Shown: in pieces, positions 63,902 to 64,000 of the stretch
Numbering within the stretch: the stretch's first letter is position 1
Layout: every line of letters begins with the position of its first letter
NCBI GenBank assembly: GCA_013399305.1
Contig: VXAI01000019.1
Location: 1,331,034-1,395,033 of the forward strand
Origin: Rostratula benghalensis
Taxonomy: Eukaryota; Chordata; Aves; Charadriiformes; Rostratulidae
DNA length: 64,000 nt
Reading direction: 5' to 3'
Notes under the pieces: generated by a model
The model's input: only the letters and a program-made list of their open reading frames with translations
Told to the model about the DNA's origin: nothing
Database searches by the model: none
Translations under genes and position numbers: made by a program

Positions 63902-63942
63902 TTTTTTTGTTGTTTTGTTTGTTTTGTTGTTGTTGTTGTTTT
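63902..63942. repeat. (GTTTT)/(GTT)n low-complexity tract
   Basis: A T run grades into GTTTT and GTTTG units, then four GTT units before 'ttcatagcagc'. Confidence 0.85.
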
Positions 63943-64000
63943 CATAGCAGCAAGCCAAAAGAGAAAATTAGGTAGTTGCAGTCTATAAACTTGTAATGGC

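Larger units (their letters stand above)
60392..64000. other. Unique noncoding stretch with long simple repeats
   Basis: No gene or interspersed repeat is recognised. Open frames reach 106 codons (62846-63166) without domains. A T32 homopolymer and a GTT-rich tract are listed separately. Confidence 0.5.

Noticed and set aside
1..64000. tRNA genes, rRNA, CRISPR arrays, bacterial operons or terminators
   Set aside because: No internal A and B box pair, no regularly spaced repeats and no bacterial-style gene packing were seen; the window is vertebrate nuclear DNA.

Overview
This window looks like avian nuclear DNA. It is AT-rich, low in repeats and without an assignable cellular gene. The bird assignment rests on the repeats: several chicken-repeat-1 (CR1) LINEs, three of them ending at or near an ATTCTATG-like 3' terminus, plus one solitary LTR of a type I recognise as common in bird genomes. 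No mammalian-type L1 or Alu is visible. A 20-base run of N at 7309-7328 marks an assembly gap. The longest open frames are short (137 codons at most) and most show no recognisable domain. The interval is therefore best read as a gene desert or the inside of a very large intron.

Layout. 1-8590 is unique AT-rich sequence with the gap. 8596-8915 holds a MIR-like fragment and a CR1 3' end on the minus strand. 13128-13216 is a CR1 3' end on the plus strand. 19137-20340 holds a minus-strand CR1 3' end followed by an older plus-strand CR1 reverse-transcriptase fragment. 30240-31122 holds two convergent CR1 pieces. 36440-37850 is a long, very decayed minus-strand CR1 reverse-transcriptase region. 42585-42870 is an old minus-strand CR1 tail. 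47366-47893 is a solitary endogenous-retrovirus LTR on the minus strand. It abuts 47894-49100, a decayed Ty3/Gypsy-like pol fragment on the same strand. 60050-60391 is an old plus-strand CR1 3' end. Homopolymers and microsatellites are scattered between.

The most interesting locus is 47894-49100. Read on the minus strand, an integrase-like end (TGFSPF, then QIYHV.ILKEW) comes before a Ty3/Gypsy-like reverse transcriptase (FCIDF.KLN, then a PRLME block and an HLQKV block). Ordinary Ty3/Gypsy elements have reverse transcriptase before integrase. Integrase first is the order known from Ty1/copia and from the Gmr1-like group of Ty3/Gypsy elements. If confirmed, this is a fossil of a Gmr1-like retrotransposon in an avian lineage. 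It is broken by stops and frameshifts and cannot be active.

No gene network can be described because no functional gene is supported. All identifications were made by eye from known family features; no alignment or database search was run.
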